The notes under the pieces: generated by a model | Told to the model about the DNA's origin: nothing | Seen by the model: only the letters and a program-made list of their open reading frames with translations | The model's database searches: none | Made by a program: the position numbers and the translations under genes | Shown here: positions 11,199-21,754 of the stretch, piece after piece | How the letters are laid out: every line of letters begins with the position of its first letter | Position numbering within the stretch: position 1 is the stretch's first letter | From: Dipteris shenzhenensis | Lineage: Eukaryota > Polypodiophyta > Polypodiopsida > Gleicheniales | DNA length: 64,000 nt | Assembly: GCA_047967505.1 (NCBI GenBank) | Contig: CM106539.1 | Strand: one strand, 5' to 3'

Positions 11199-12583
11199 CT
11201 AGCTGCCATGAGTTCTCATCCTCAGGGAGTCCTTGCCACTTGATAAGATACTCAGTGTACCGGTCTGTGACAAGGCATAAAATTCAGCCAAGTATTGATC
11301 CAACACAAGTGAAGATACAAATGTAGTGACCATCAATTCTTTGAAACCCTTCCAAGTGGTTGGTTTTTGAGGCGAAACCCTCATGTATCGCCACCATGTG
11401 TGGACATAGTCTTGCATATGCATACCTGCAAAAATGATGCGCTCCTCCTCAGACTTGGGGTAGAAGCGAAAATAATCTTCCAGCTTCGTGAGCCACTCCT
11501 CCAACTCATTGGGAATGCGAGTGTCCCCTTTAAACTTACGCACTGTGAGTTTGTCCTTCATATCCTTGGCTGCATAATTCTTGTGTGTGTAGCCTCCAAG
11601 AGTGCGGGCATCATCACGCTTGAGGTTCACATAATCAGAGACAAGTTTGATGGCCTCAGGTGGGGCCCTGTGTGAACGCAAAGAATCTGCCAACATGTCA
11701 TCAAAAGTGGCTTGCTGCCCACCACCAACCCCCTGCTGCGTAGAAGCTGCTGCCATCTGATGCACTGGTTGCGTCTGGCTAAATGTGCTCGCTGGCGGGG
11801 CAATAGGCGCATGAACTCCGGGCTGGGTCTCTCTACCAAATGCATCTTTCCGGAATGATGGCATACCAAAGGGCTGAGAAGAGGTCTGACCTCTCTCCCA
11901 AGGTGTGGGCTGCCATATAAACCCAAGCCAACTCCAGGTGTACTTGCTGGTACGGTGAAAGGAGCACTAGCCGAATGCATACCGACAGGTCTGCCCAAAA
12001 GAGACGGCTCAGCCTGCATAGATGCAGAAAGCTGAGAGCCAAAAGATGGCCTGACATCCTGCAAGAAGGTGCTCTATGGCACAGAAAATGCATCATCTAT
12101 GTCCAGATAATCCCCAAGCTGGGGTACATGCAATGGTCCAGAAGACTGATGCTCATAGGCATGACGGGCATCTGCCATAAAACCCTTGCGTGGAGCAGAC
12201 AAAACATCCTGATTGTCTGAATGGTCCCCTTGTTGGGGTGCGGGTTGCTTACCCTTATCCTGCATAGCAATGGCACATGTGATCTGCTGACCAATCTGCT
12301 GTCCCATCTGGACAAGAGCCGTATCCTGCATAGCCATGGCTGTGGTAAGCTGCTTGCTGAACTCCTGTCCTATCTGGCGGAAAGCACCCTGGAGCATAAT
12401 GGAAAGGGCATCCAGAAATTGCGTCTGCGCTGCTTGCACTTCCCGGGATGCTGGAGAGAGAGGCTGAGTGGAAGGAATCTCTGCACCACCAGTGGATGCA
12501 ACCACTGTGGCAGGCACTTGCTCATACTAAGTAGCCTCATCAATGTCATGAGATATATCACGAGGGACACGCTTCGGTGCCAT
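11199..12583 (-). pseudogene. Gypsy Gag with fused chromodomain tail
   Basis: ATG at 12583 (MAPKRVPRDISHDIDEA) leads into a TAG near 12528. A long Gln-rich N-terminal region follows, with two copies of a TxAMxMQD / IGQQIT-type repeat, then a frameshift near 11860. The retrotransposon gag core includes KLTVRKFKGDT, LEEWLTKLEDYFRFYP and YVHTWWRYMR. After DQYLAEFYAL it joins chromodomain sequence out of frame, marking the deletion junction around 11270. It would be a capsid protein; this copy is broken by at least one stop and one frameshift. Confidence 0.8.
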
Positions 12584-12839
12584 GGTGACTGGCCCTGGAG
12601 AAAGGAGCTCCAATGTAGGCAAGGAGAAATGGATAACAAAATGATGTAATGGGCCCTGAGATAGTGTGTGGAAAACACGAAAATGTCGACAGAGAGGCTC
12701 AGAAGAAAGGTCGTCGAAGAGGCTTGAAAACGGAGCCAAAATGGCTCCAAACGGGCTCTGAAAGGCTCCTAAAAAGAGACTAAAAGTGAACTGTGTTTTT
12801 TTTAAAAAAAAAAATAAATGGGAGGGGTGGATGGGGGGG

Positions 12840-13080
12840 GCCCCTAAGTCACCTAAGACAGTTAGGACTCCTAACCTATGACTGGTAAGACAGTTAGGAC
12901 TGTTAGTTAGTCTAACCTAACCAACCCATGAGGTACTCAACCCTAGTTAGTTTAACCCAACCTAACCAAACTAAACTAACTAAACGTAAACAATAACTCA
13001 ACCCACTAACTAGCTAGACCTAACCAAATCTAAACTAACCTAACCAACCAACTAACCTAGCTAACTAAACCTTAGGAAAC
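12840..13080. repeat. Degenerate CTAAC(C)-rich simple sequence in the element's leader
   Basis: About 240 bp are dominated by variants of CTAACC, CTAACT and AACCAA. It lies between the 5' LTR region and gag of the deleted chromovirus. It resembles degenerate telomere-type repeat but has no run of the exact plant telomere unit. Confidence 0.6.
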
Positions 13081-13504
13081 TAAGGTTTTTTTTGTTACAA
13101 GCATTGCTTGGCGACGGGGCGACGCGACGCAGCGACGGAGTTGGCTAAGGCACGGGATGGCTGCAGTCACGGTGGTGCACGGGTTACGCGGGACGACGGA
13201 CGATGGCTAGCTCATGATGGCGCAAGGGCTACACAGAACGGTAGTCTATCAATGCAGAGACGACAGCGGTAGATGCAGAGCGTAGATGGCTTTTGGAAGA
13301 TTTATTTCTGTCCGTGGCGCACAGCTTTTGTAGGTTGCTTCGTTCGTTTCTGTCTGGTTCTCTAGGCCGGTCTACTGTGAGCACTGGTTTCTCCACTTAG
13401 GCAACCTGCTAGACCGTAGTTGTTCTCTCTCTGGCCACATTCACCCTTCTGACGTTTGCGTAAGAGTTGAAGTGAACGGTGAGAGGGGAAGCAAGGAAGC
13501 TCGA

Positions 13505-13540
13505 GTCGGTGCTTTGATAGCTGAGCAGAAGGGGGGGGGG

Positions 13541-13603
<63 letters not shown>

Positions 13604-13659
13604 GAGGGGAGGGAAGAGGGAGAGGAAGGGTAGGAGAGAGAGAATGAGGTAGGGAAGAG

Positions 13660-13690
<31 letters not shown>

Positions 13691-13837
13691 GTAGGTAGGA
13701 AGAAGGAAGGGAGAGTAGATAAGATTAGATGTCACATCAAAAAGTTCTTAGTAGGGGGTGGATGGAGACTTATATAGTCCCTCCACATTTCCCCCCTAAA
13801 GGGCCTCTAACTTGGCCTCTTTTTCCCCTTCATTACA
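13505..13837 (-). repeat. 5' LTR of deleted chromovirus with long (GA)n/G-run
   Basis: On the minus strand it starts TGTAATGAAGG at 13837 and carries the family TATA box. It contains an expanded purine block at 13531-13616: about 13 G, then (GA)n of ~50 bp, then 11 G and GGGGAGGG. The other two copies of this LTR have a shorter mixed GA tract here. Confidence 0.8.
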
Positions 13838-14129
13838 CCAAAATGGCAACATGCCACTTGTCAAAAATCTAGACTAAAATCCTATTACATGCCTCTAAGG
13901 GCAATTTCTGGGGTCTTCGTAGCACTTGGTCGCGCGGGTGGCCTCCGAAATACTTGCTACGCTCCAAATTACTTAGGTCTTTAGCCCCTCATAGTACCTA
14001 CAACAATTAATTAAAGCGCACCACCATGGCACCCATTAATGGTTAGCGCTTTGCATGCAAATAATAAACTATGGACTAATCCTAGTCACAGGTGGGCATC
14101 TCCACTGAACAAACATGTGAACAAAACAT

Positions 14130-14500
14130 AGAACACAATTCTTGGTCGACCGAAGTCAATCCTCTTGGTCGTAATTAAGGACCTATGACCAATGGTCGTG
14201 GCGCCTTAATTATGGCCAATTCTCTCCAACCAAAGTTGGCACAACGTGGTTAACTGTAGTTAACCCTCTTGGCGCATGCCAAGTCTCGTTGACCGAAGTC
14301 AACACTCTCTGACCATAGTCAGCTCTGTGGTTCTTTGGTTGACCGCAGTTAACCCTCTTGGTAATAAACCAAGTCTCCCGACTGAAATTAGGCTTACTTG
14401 ACCAGAGTCAAGTATCTTTGACCGTAGTCAATTCTTTAACCATTAAAAGAACTCTTTGACCATAATTAACACAAATGAAAACTCATTAATTATGATCAGA
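14130..14500. promoter_or_regulatory. Array of short TTGAC-type palindromes in LTR copy A
   Basis: About a dozen imperfect palindromes of 14-18 bp follow one another, e.g. GTTGACCGAAGTCAAC, CTGACCATAGTCAG, CTTGACCAGAGTCAAG, GGTTAACTGTAGTTAACC and CTTGGTAATAAACCAAG. Most have the form stem-CNNA-stem and contain TTGAC, the core of the W-box bound by WRKY factors. In the LTR's own orientation this lies in U3, where a promoter/enhancer would be. The regulatory role is inference. Confidence 0.6.
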
Positions 14501-14548
14501 TAAATGATCAATTGTACTTTGACTTAGGATATTTACATTGTGGTGACA

Positions 14549-14758
14549 TCCGCTCTTTTCCGGTTTGGCAAACTTCTACCATACAAAGGTCTACCAGTTT
14601 TCCAAGATTGTAGCTCCTATGTCCGAATTATTAAAAAGCACAGCTGTATTCCAATGGCTTCCCGAAACAGAGTATAGTTTCCGACAACTCAAGCAAGCAC
14701 TCACTACCACACATGTTATGGCTATTGCTGACCCAAACCTTCCGTTTGAGGTCATGAC
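14549..14758 (+). pseudogene. Gypsy RT/RNase H fragment, left half (interrupted)
   Basis: It encodes FSGLANFYHTKVYQFSKI, LKSTAVFQWLPETEYSFRQLK and NLPFEVM, the RT-to-RNase H connection of a gypsy pol. It is cut at 14758 by the 7-kb gypsy insertion and resumes at 21755. It is abruptly joined on the left to LTR copy A. Confidence 0.85.
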
Positions 14759-15209
14759 TGTTATGCTCAAGTTGAGGCAACATGACCTCGGAAGGGTCGG
14801 TCGACATTTTCCTTTAAAGGATCAATGTTTGTATTATATTTGTTTGGGCTTTACATAAATGATCCGATAGGAATCAAAGTCAAGGTCCTTGGTGAGGGTG
14901 ATATGGCACTAGACTAGGTGGATCTAAGGCTAAGGGGTCTAAATGCATTAAATGTGCTAAGGGGCAAGTGATTTCAATGATATTCCAAGAGGGGTAAATG
15001 ATGCATTTAGGAGATACCCTAAAATGTAGACATGTGGCATACTAGATCTATCTAGGGAATCGGGGCTTGTTGGAATTTGACAAGCAGGAACTTTCACGTA
15101 AGATGAGATGGTGTGAGCTTGCTACCATCGAGGTTGGCTGGGAGGAAAAATATGTGCCTATGCCCGTGATTGTGAAGAAAATTAGGCCTTTGAATGTTTA
15201 CACGTGATG
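14759..15209 (+). repeat. 5' LTR of nested gypsy element
   Basis: 451 bp from TGTTATGCTCAAGTTGAGG to TTTACACGTGATG. It is followed directly by the primer-binding site. No obvious TATA box stands out. Confidence 0.92.
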
Positions 15210-15210
15210 T

Positions 15211-15224
15211 TTGGTATCAGAGCC
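15211..15224 (+). other. Primer-binding site (initiator Met tRNA)
   Basis: TTGGTATCAGAGCC lies one base after the LTR end. Confidence 0.88.
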
Positions 15225-16420
15225 GCAGGCGATTGGGAAAAGGGGGGTCGAGACAGGTCTTGGGCTTTGATATTCAGCAGGCAGAGCGTGGCAGAACGTC
15301 GGGCTGTTGATCCGATTCTCTGTTAAGCCTTAGCGTGCTACCACCGGGAAGCCAATAGAGGAGTGGGGATCTTGTCTTACGGGATCAGAGAAAAAGGCTA
15401 AGAGTGGCGCACGTGCTGGTTTAGGGGTGGTTACCTTCAGGACTAGCTGTTGTAATATTGTGGTATCGTATATTTCGTCGTTGATTTGAAGGTGTGGAAG
15501 ACGGGATTACAAGAGCCTGTGAGCACGGGCTAGTTTTATAATTATTCATATCGCGATTCTGTTGGTAATCAAGCTAGTGTTTACATATAGCAGTTGGCGA
15601 TAAGTGACGATCGGTCGAGTTGAGACAACCTGAGTGTCAATGTAGCAGACGAAATTAGTGAAGCTGAGAACACGTGCGTCGTTTAGTTCAGGCCATCGGG
15701 TAGTTCGTCAGTTTGGGTAAGCGTTGTTGAGCAGCGCACGATGAGAGCCACTTTCACAATAACTCAGACTAACTCTTTTTACAGGCGAGGTTGATGGAGT
15801 TACGACTACCTGCAGAGAGCTACTGTGCTGTCACGGGACTTTCTTGTGATATTTTGCGTGTGATATTTTGTTATTTGGAGATCTCGGTTATCAGCGAGTA
15901 CTATACAGATAGCAGACGATAACTGTTAAGGTCTACAAGAAGCTTTATAGCGTTCCAAAATGGTGGCATACAATTAATCACAACATTGCAAATTAGCAGT
16001 GAGAGCTGGGTGTTTTGGTCTCCAACGAGGGTGTAGCTGAGCCACGACAGGAATATTCATCTGGTTCAAATACTTGGAACAACTTAAACAGGGACAAATT
16101 GATCTCTCCATGCTACATGAATGACCAGGGGGCTTTCTATGCCTTCTAAGTTTTGTTGGAGTATATGCTCGTTTATTTGCCTCGGTGTTTGAGTTATTTC
16201 TGATTGCAGATATTTCCCTAGTATAGGGAAAAGATATTCGGTTTGGTTCTCAATTACTTTCAGTTGATGGTTACGCCTGGTTAGACACCTTTTGGGGTTA
16301 GGAGATTGAAAAGCCGTTTGTAAATACAGTTTTAGGCGGTGTTTTATTTGTTTATTTGTAAATACAGTTTTAGGCGGTGTTTTATTTGTTTTATTTATAA
16401 AAAAACACCTATCGACCTAA
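15225..16420 (+). other. Untranslated leader of nested gypsy element
   Basis: No coding sequence is supported in this 1.2-kb leader. Just before gag there is a 38-bp direct tandem repeat (16321-16358 and 16359-16396; TAAATACAGTTTTAGGCGGT...). Confidence 0.6.
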
Positions 16421-17790
16421 ATGGAAGAAGAAGAAGCAGCTTCTAGGGTGGATCCCGTAGAGTCGGGAGTCCGGCCAACCCCGCTAGCAGGTCATACACT
16501 ATCTGGTAGAATTGCAATATTGGAGAATGCCTTGCAACAGATTTTAGCGCAACAGTTACAAGCAAATGTAGGGCAATCTGAGCTCAGGAAAATGGTACAT
16601 AGTATGTCTACTAGACCATCTCGTGAGGACAAAGGTAAATCTCCAATGGAGCCTGAAACCAGTGTTCATACGGTCGAGCCTAGGAGGGCTAAGGTGCCTA
16701 ATATTGCCAATTATAGGCCAGAAAAGTATTCTGGTCGGATGTCTAACCGTAGTTCCGATATCATAGAGACCTGGTTACACAAATGGGACAAGGCTTTTGC
16801 CATTTGTGAAATCAAGAGTGATATGAAGAAAATCCGCGAGGCCACCCATATGTTTAATGAGGCAGCGGATAGGTGGTGGATAGAACAGCAGAAAGATGGA
16901 TTCGCATCCACTACTTGGGAGGGGTTCAAAAAAGAATTTAGAAAGCACTTCTTACCTCCTAACGAAGCATCTCGAGCTTGGGAAATCAGGAGTGATATGA
17001 AGAAAATCCGCGAGGCCACCCATATGTTTAATGAGGCAGCGGATAGGTGGTGGATAAAACAGCAGAAAGATGGATTGGCATCCACTACTTGGGAGGGGTT
17101 CAAAAAAGAATTTAAAAAGCACTTCTTACCTCCTAACGAAGCATCTCGAGCTTGGGATCAGTATCGAAACCTTCGTCAGAGAAATTTATCAGTGGCGGAA
17201 TACACTGATAAGTTCAGAGAAAGTGTGATGAAAGTTTATGAACCTCTACCTCAGTCAAAATCCAGGTAAAAGATTTTATCTTTGGATTGAATGATCGGAT
17301 CAAGATGAAAGTTCGGGCTAAGTATGCGAACACGCTAGATGAAGCAATTGCCATAGACTTGAACTATGAGGATGCTAAAGGGAACAGACCAAGTGGGTTT
17401 GTGCAGGTTGGGACTCGGTATGAGTATCCGAAGAAAACTGGGTTTAAGAAGAAGTGGATTAGCAAAGGGAGTGCCTCACAGCCTAGTGGTCAAGCCAAGC
17501 AGGCGAAGCCAATTGAGACTCCTAAATCAAGTACCACCATTGGAATGAAAAGAAAAGTAATACCAATGGCAGCCCAGGCTTGGTCGAAGTCTTCCTTGAA
17601 CCCAGAGCAAAGAGAAAAAGCAAGGAGAGAAGGCTTGTGTTTTGGATGCCTTCAGCCTCATCAGTGGAAAGATTGTCCACGAAACAAGGATCGTCGAATG
17701 GCTAAGATGGTGACCTCAGAATGCGACGTGGAAATGGAGGAAAGTCCTAGAGCAGGACAGATGCAGATTCAGCTAGCGGGATCTTCTTAA
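16421..17790 (+). pseudogene. Gypsy Gag with in-frame duplication, one frameshift
   Basis: ATG at 16421 (MEEEEAASRVDPVESG). The capsid core (WIEQQKDGFASTTWEGF, KKEFRKHFLPPNEASRAW) is present twice because of a 174-bp tandem duplication. The frame ends at 17269, and the downstream part (17287-17790, LNDRIKMKVRAKY...) lies in another frame. The zinc knuckle reads CFGCLQPHQWKDC, spaced C-x2-C-x3-H-x4-C, one residue shorter than the standard CCHC knuckle. Gag would form the particle; this copy needs a frame repair and has an abnormal knuckle. Confidence 0.85.
16808..17155 (+). repeat. 174-bp in-frame tandem duplication inside gag
   Basis: 16808-16981 and 16982-17155 are nearly identical, with a handful of differences such as AAGAGTG/AGGAGTG and TTCGCA/TTGGCA. 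They encode a repeated 58-residue segment of the capsid core. The frame is preserved, so the duplication itself does not break gag. Confidence 0.92.
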
Positions 17791-17802
17791 AGGTCAGTAC
17801 CT

Positions 17803-20800
17803 GTGTTATTATGTGTGTCTGTGGCTAAGCTAGTAACTAGTACACCTGATACTGTCCTATCAAAGCCCGCAGCAACGGGATATACAGCCTTTAACGATAC
17901 GGAGTTAATTAAGATGAAAGGGCAAGTAGCCAATCATGATGTCATTGTGTTGTTTGACTCAGCATCAACGCACAATATAATTAACTCCAAGCTTGTAAAG
18001 AGGCTGAAATTAAAGACTAGCCCATCTGACTATGCATATACAGTCAAAATGGCAGACGGAAGTTCAACTGAAGTATGGGACCGAAGGGTTACCCAGCTGG
18101 AGCTTCGAATTCACGACTATGCTGAGAAGCTTGATTTTGAAATGACAAAGCTTGCTCACGCTGACATAGCCCTGGGTAAGGCTTGGCATTCTAGGAAGAA
18201 TCCAGCCATAGATTGGAAAAAGCACATTTATCAATTCAAGATGAATGATGTGATGTATGTCTTACGAGGTGAAAAAGATATACCTTAAGGACCGTTGGTT
18301 TTCGTAATGGAAGTTCGAAAAGCTCGAGAAGAGTTTTTGTTTCTTTGTACGGCATCGATAGAGCCGATTGATGGTTCTTCGGCTAGCACTGGTGTTACCC
18401 AAAATGGAGAGATGGCCAAGTTGGCTGATCAAATAGCAGAGGAGTTCTCTTATTGTTTCAGGAATGAGTTACCTTATGGGTTACCTCCAGAACGGAATGT
18501 TCAGCATAAGATTGAACTAATCCCAGGGCAGAACCTCTGAATAGGCCTCCCTATAGATTAAGTTTTACTGAAGAAGCAGAGATACGAAGACAATTGGAAG
18601 AATACCTTAAGTTGGGACAGATTCAACCCAGTTTCTCACCTTTTGCTTCGCCAATGATATTAAAAAAAAAGAAAGATGATACTTTTCGCCTCTATATAGA
18701 TTACAGGGCATTGAATAATATCACTATTAAGCACAGGTATCCGATGGCTCGGATCGATGATTTGCTAGATGCGTTACATGGGGCCGTAATTTTCAATAAG
18801 ATAGATCTTAAATGTCGCTACCATCAGATCCGTATTAGAGCCGAGAATGTGCATAAAATCGCTTTTAGAAGCAGGTTTGGACATTATGAGTTTTTGGTAA
18901 TGCCATTTGATCTTACCAATGCTCCAACTACATTCATCATGCTTATGAACGATTTACTACGTCCGTATATCGGGAAGTTTATAATACATTTTATTGACGA
19001 TATTCTGGTATTCTATAAAAGTATTACTGAGCATCACACACACTTAAGAATAGTGTTCAGTACTTTGAGGAAAGCCAATCTTTATGTAAATAAAAAGAAA
19101 ACTGTACTGAGTATGATAAGACTTGAATATTTAGGATTCATAATTACTCCTGAGGGGGTAGAAATGGATCCAAAGAAAGTGGCCGCGATACTGACTTGGC
19201 CAATCCCTCAGAGTTTGACCGCTTTGCGAACATTCTTGGGATTCGTTTAATTTTATCGAAGGCATATCAAAGGATATTCCGAAATAGTATCGCCATCGAC
19301 TGATCTGACCTCAGATAAAGTACCTTTTATATGGGGACAGAATCAACAGGAGAGTTTTAACACCATAAAACAAGCTGTGGTCTCAGGACCGGTGTTAAAA
19401 ATAGTTGATCCTCGGAAACCATGTTTTCTTTGAAACCGATGCAAGTGGCATTGCCGTAGGAGCAGTTCTCCTCCAAGAGGGAAGGCCAATAGCCTTTGAA
19501 AGCAAGAAGCTTTCTTCCTCTTAACGATATTAGCCAACTCATGAATTAGAGTTGTATGCTGTTGTCCAAGCTCTGAAGCAATGGAGACATTATTTGTATG
19601 GGTTAGAGTTTTATGTTGATGTTGATCATGATACTCTGAAACATTTTTATAAACAACCTGACTTGAGAGGCTGCCAAGCTAGGTGGGCAGAACTCATGCA
19701 GGAGTTTAACTTGACGATTCGGTACCGAAGAGGGAAGGATAATAAAGTTGCTGATGCATTGTCATGCATTATGCATAATATGAGTTTCACAGTATTAGAG
19801 AGTACTCTAATGACCGAGATTAGAGAAACTCAAAAGATGGACGAGTTCGTCTAGAGCCCTTGGCCTAAGGCTCATGTATTTAAACCCGGGGAAAAGGATG
19901 ACTTGCATCCAAAAAAGGCCAGACTTATGCAAGATATACCATAAGAGATGGTATGCTGAAAAGAAATGGCAAGGTAGTAGTACCTAATCAGAATGATCTC
20001 AGGCAGAGAGTCATTTAACAATGCCATGATAGCCCATGTGCGGGACATCCAAGAGTCGAGAAGACATATGATCTCGTGAAGCGAGATTTCTTTTGGCCAA
20101 AGATGAAAAAGCATATTCATGAATATGTGACACGCTGTTTTTCGTTTCAGGTAAGTAAGACAAAGCGGGTGAAGCCACCCGGACTTTTACAACCTTTGGA
20201 AATACCACTAGGTAGGTGGGAGAGCATTTCCATGGACTTTATTGTAAGTCTGCCTACGACGCAAGGTGGATATGATTCTATCCTTGTGCTAGTTGATCGT
20301 CTTACCAAGATGGCTTACTTCATTCCAACTAGAGAGTCTGTTAGTGCCCCGCAAGTGGCGGATTTGTTTATTAAGCATATATTTCGTTTGCATGGATTAC
20401 CCAAATCCATAATGTCAGACAAAGATGTCAAATTTACCAATCATTTTTGGACTGCACTGTTTGAGACACTAAGGACTGAGTTGGAATGAGTAGTGGGAAT
20501 CATCCAAAAACGGATGGTTAGACGGAAAGAATCAACCAAATTTTAGAGGATATACTTAGAGCATATGTGTCATTGAGGCAACATACATGGGACAAGTGGT
20601 TGCTACTATTAGAATTTACCTACAATGATAGAAAACATTCCTCTACAGGGTTCAGTCCGTTTGAGCTGAACTATGGTTATAGACCAGTGAATCCAACTAC
20701 AGTTGGAGTACCTCAAGAGTCAAAGTGCCTAGTGCCGCGAAATTTGTAGTTCAGATGCGGGAGATGCTAGCACTTGTGACAGCTAACATCCGCCAAGCTA

Positions 20801-21285
20801 TGGATAGAACTAAGGCGTATGCACATGAAAACAGATCCGTTAGAGAATTTAAGGAAGGAGAAAAAGTTTTTCTCAGCGTTCCTTCGCACTCTAAGTCTTT
20901 GATTGCCGGAGAGTGTGCTAAGTTATCACCTCGATATTGTGGGCCGTGGTTAATTCTAAAAAGAATAGGCAAGGTAGCCTATAAATTAGAATTACCACAG
21001 GGTTGTAAGGTGCACCCAGTGTTTCACGTTTCTCGTTTAAAGAAATTTTTGCATACATGTGACTCACTAATTGAGGGTGTTGTTTTGTTTCAGGAGATAG
21101 AGGATAATGCGGGACGCAAACCAACAAGAATCCTAGACCGAGGAACAATGCAAGTACACAGTCAGAAGATACCCACGATGTTGGTTGCATGGCATGGTTT
21201 ACCTCTATCAAAAGCTACCTGGGAATCCGTATACCAGTTACAGAGAGTGTTCCCAGACTTTATCATTGAGGACGTTGATGCCTGA
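17803..21285 (+). pseudogene. Gypsy pol: protease, RT, RNase H, integrase, chromodomain
   Basis: The protease active site reads LFDSASTHNIINS (Ala for the usual Gly). RT at 18594-19250 has KKKKDDTFRLYIDYRALN, MPFDLTNAPTTF and an intact FIDD box (HFIDDILVFYKS). RNase H is split by frameshifts, with ETDASGIAVGAVLL readable only after a shift near 19430 and ELYAVVQALKQWRHYLYG at 19552. Integrase at 20076-20489 has SMDFIVSLP, SDKDVKF and a shifted TERINQ segment. 20725-21285 holds the GPY/F-like PRYCGPWLILKRIGKVAYKL and a C-terminal chromodomain-like segment (VAWHGLPLSKATWES). At least five frame changes and several stops make it inactive. Confidence 0.88.
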
Positions 21286-21296
21286 AGAGGGTTGAA

Positions 21297-21749
21297 TGTT
21301 ACGCTCAAGTTGAGGCAACATGACCTCGGAAGGGTCGGTCGACATTTTCCTTTAAAGGATTAATGTTTGTATTATATTTGTTTGGGCTTTACGTAAATGA
21401 TCAGAAAGGAATCAAAGTCAAGGTCCTTGGTGAGGCTGATATGGCACTAGACTAGGTGGATCTAAGGCTAAGGGGTCTAAATGCATTAAATGTGCCAAGG
21501 GGCAAGTGATTTCAATGATATCCCAAGAGAGGGGTAAATGATGCATTTAGGAGGTACCCTAAAATGGAGACATGTGGCATACTAGATCTATCTAGGAAAT
21601 TGGGGCTCATTGGAATTTGACAAGCAGGAACTTTCACATAAGATGAGATGGTGTGAGCTTGCTACCATCGAGGTTGGCTGGGAAGAAAAATATGTGCCTA
21701 TGCCCGTGATTGTGAAGAAAATTAGGCCTTTGAATGTTTATACGTGATA
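21297..21749 (+). repeat. 3' LTR of nested gypsy element
   Basis: 453 bp, TGTTACGCTCAAG to TTATACGTGATA, preceded by a weak purine tract (GAAGAGGG). It is followed by the target duplication ATGAC. Confidence 0.92.
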
Positions 21750-21754
21750 ATGAC

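Larger units (their letters stand above)
10576..13837 (-). mobile_element. Internally deleted gypsy chromovirus (gag-only derivative)
   Basis: It is the same family as the element at 1-3.8 kb, in opposite orientation. The 5' LTR begins at 13837 (minus: TGTAATGAAGG) and the 3' LTR at 11077. Gag (12583 to about 11270) runs directly into the last ~20 codons of the chromodomain (GTATCTTATCAAGTGGC near 11240) and the polypurine tract, so protease, RT, RNase H and integrase are all deleted. The left end is uncertain. 10576 gives an 8-bp terminal inverted repeat (TGTAATGA) but no matching target duplication. 10559 gives a perfect 5-bp repeat CCAAA (10554-10558 and 13838-13842) but no TG..CA end. Confidence 0.85.
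10318..14548 (-). repeat. Old LTR (copy A), split by a nested gypsy insertion
   Basis: The two outer parts, 10318 to about 10558/10575 and 13838-14548, together equal about 950 bp and match in order the continuous solo LTR at 23754-24735. On the minus strand it begins TGTCACCACAATG and ends next to a Met-tRNA primer site. Shared landmarks are a (CT)n run (10376-10413), GGGCCCAGGGCAA..GCTGGACCCCCC, and CATAGTTCAGCGT. After the interruption come GCCACTTGTCAA, TTAATTAAAGCG.ACCACCATGGCACCCATTAAT, and then the TTGAC palindrome array. The interruption is the minus-strand gypsy element at 10.6-13.8 kb. Confidence 0.85.
14759..21749 (+). mobile_element. Full-length Ty3/gypsy chromovirus (6.99 kb) nested in another gypsy element
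   Basis: LTRs are 14759-15209 (451 bp) and 21297-21749 (453 bp), both starting TGTTAYGCTC, and differ at roughly 20 positions by eye. A Met-tRNA primer-binding site follows the first. Gag, protease, RT, RNase H, integrase and a chromodomain follow in order. The target duplication is ATGAC at 14754-14758 and 21750-21754. Removing the element and one duplication restores the outer gypsy RNase H frame across the junction (..FEVM-TDASD..). The LTR 3' ends read GTGATG / GTGATA rather than the usual ..CA. All three coding regions are frameshifted. Confidence 0.93.

Noticed and set aside
12840-13080. Interstitial telomere repeat
   Set aside because: No run of exact TTTAGGG/CCCTAAA units; the tract is a degenerate CTAAC/AACC mixture inside a retrotransposon leader.
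14130-14500. Regularly spaced palindromes resembling a CRISPR array
   Set aside because: The repeats are not identical, the spacers are 4-8 bases, and the sequence is inside a plant LTR. It is an array of different short palindromes, not repeat-spacer units.
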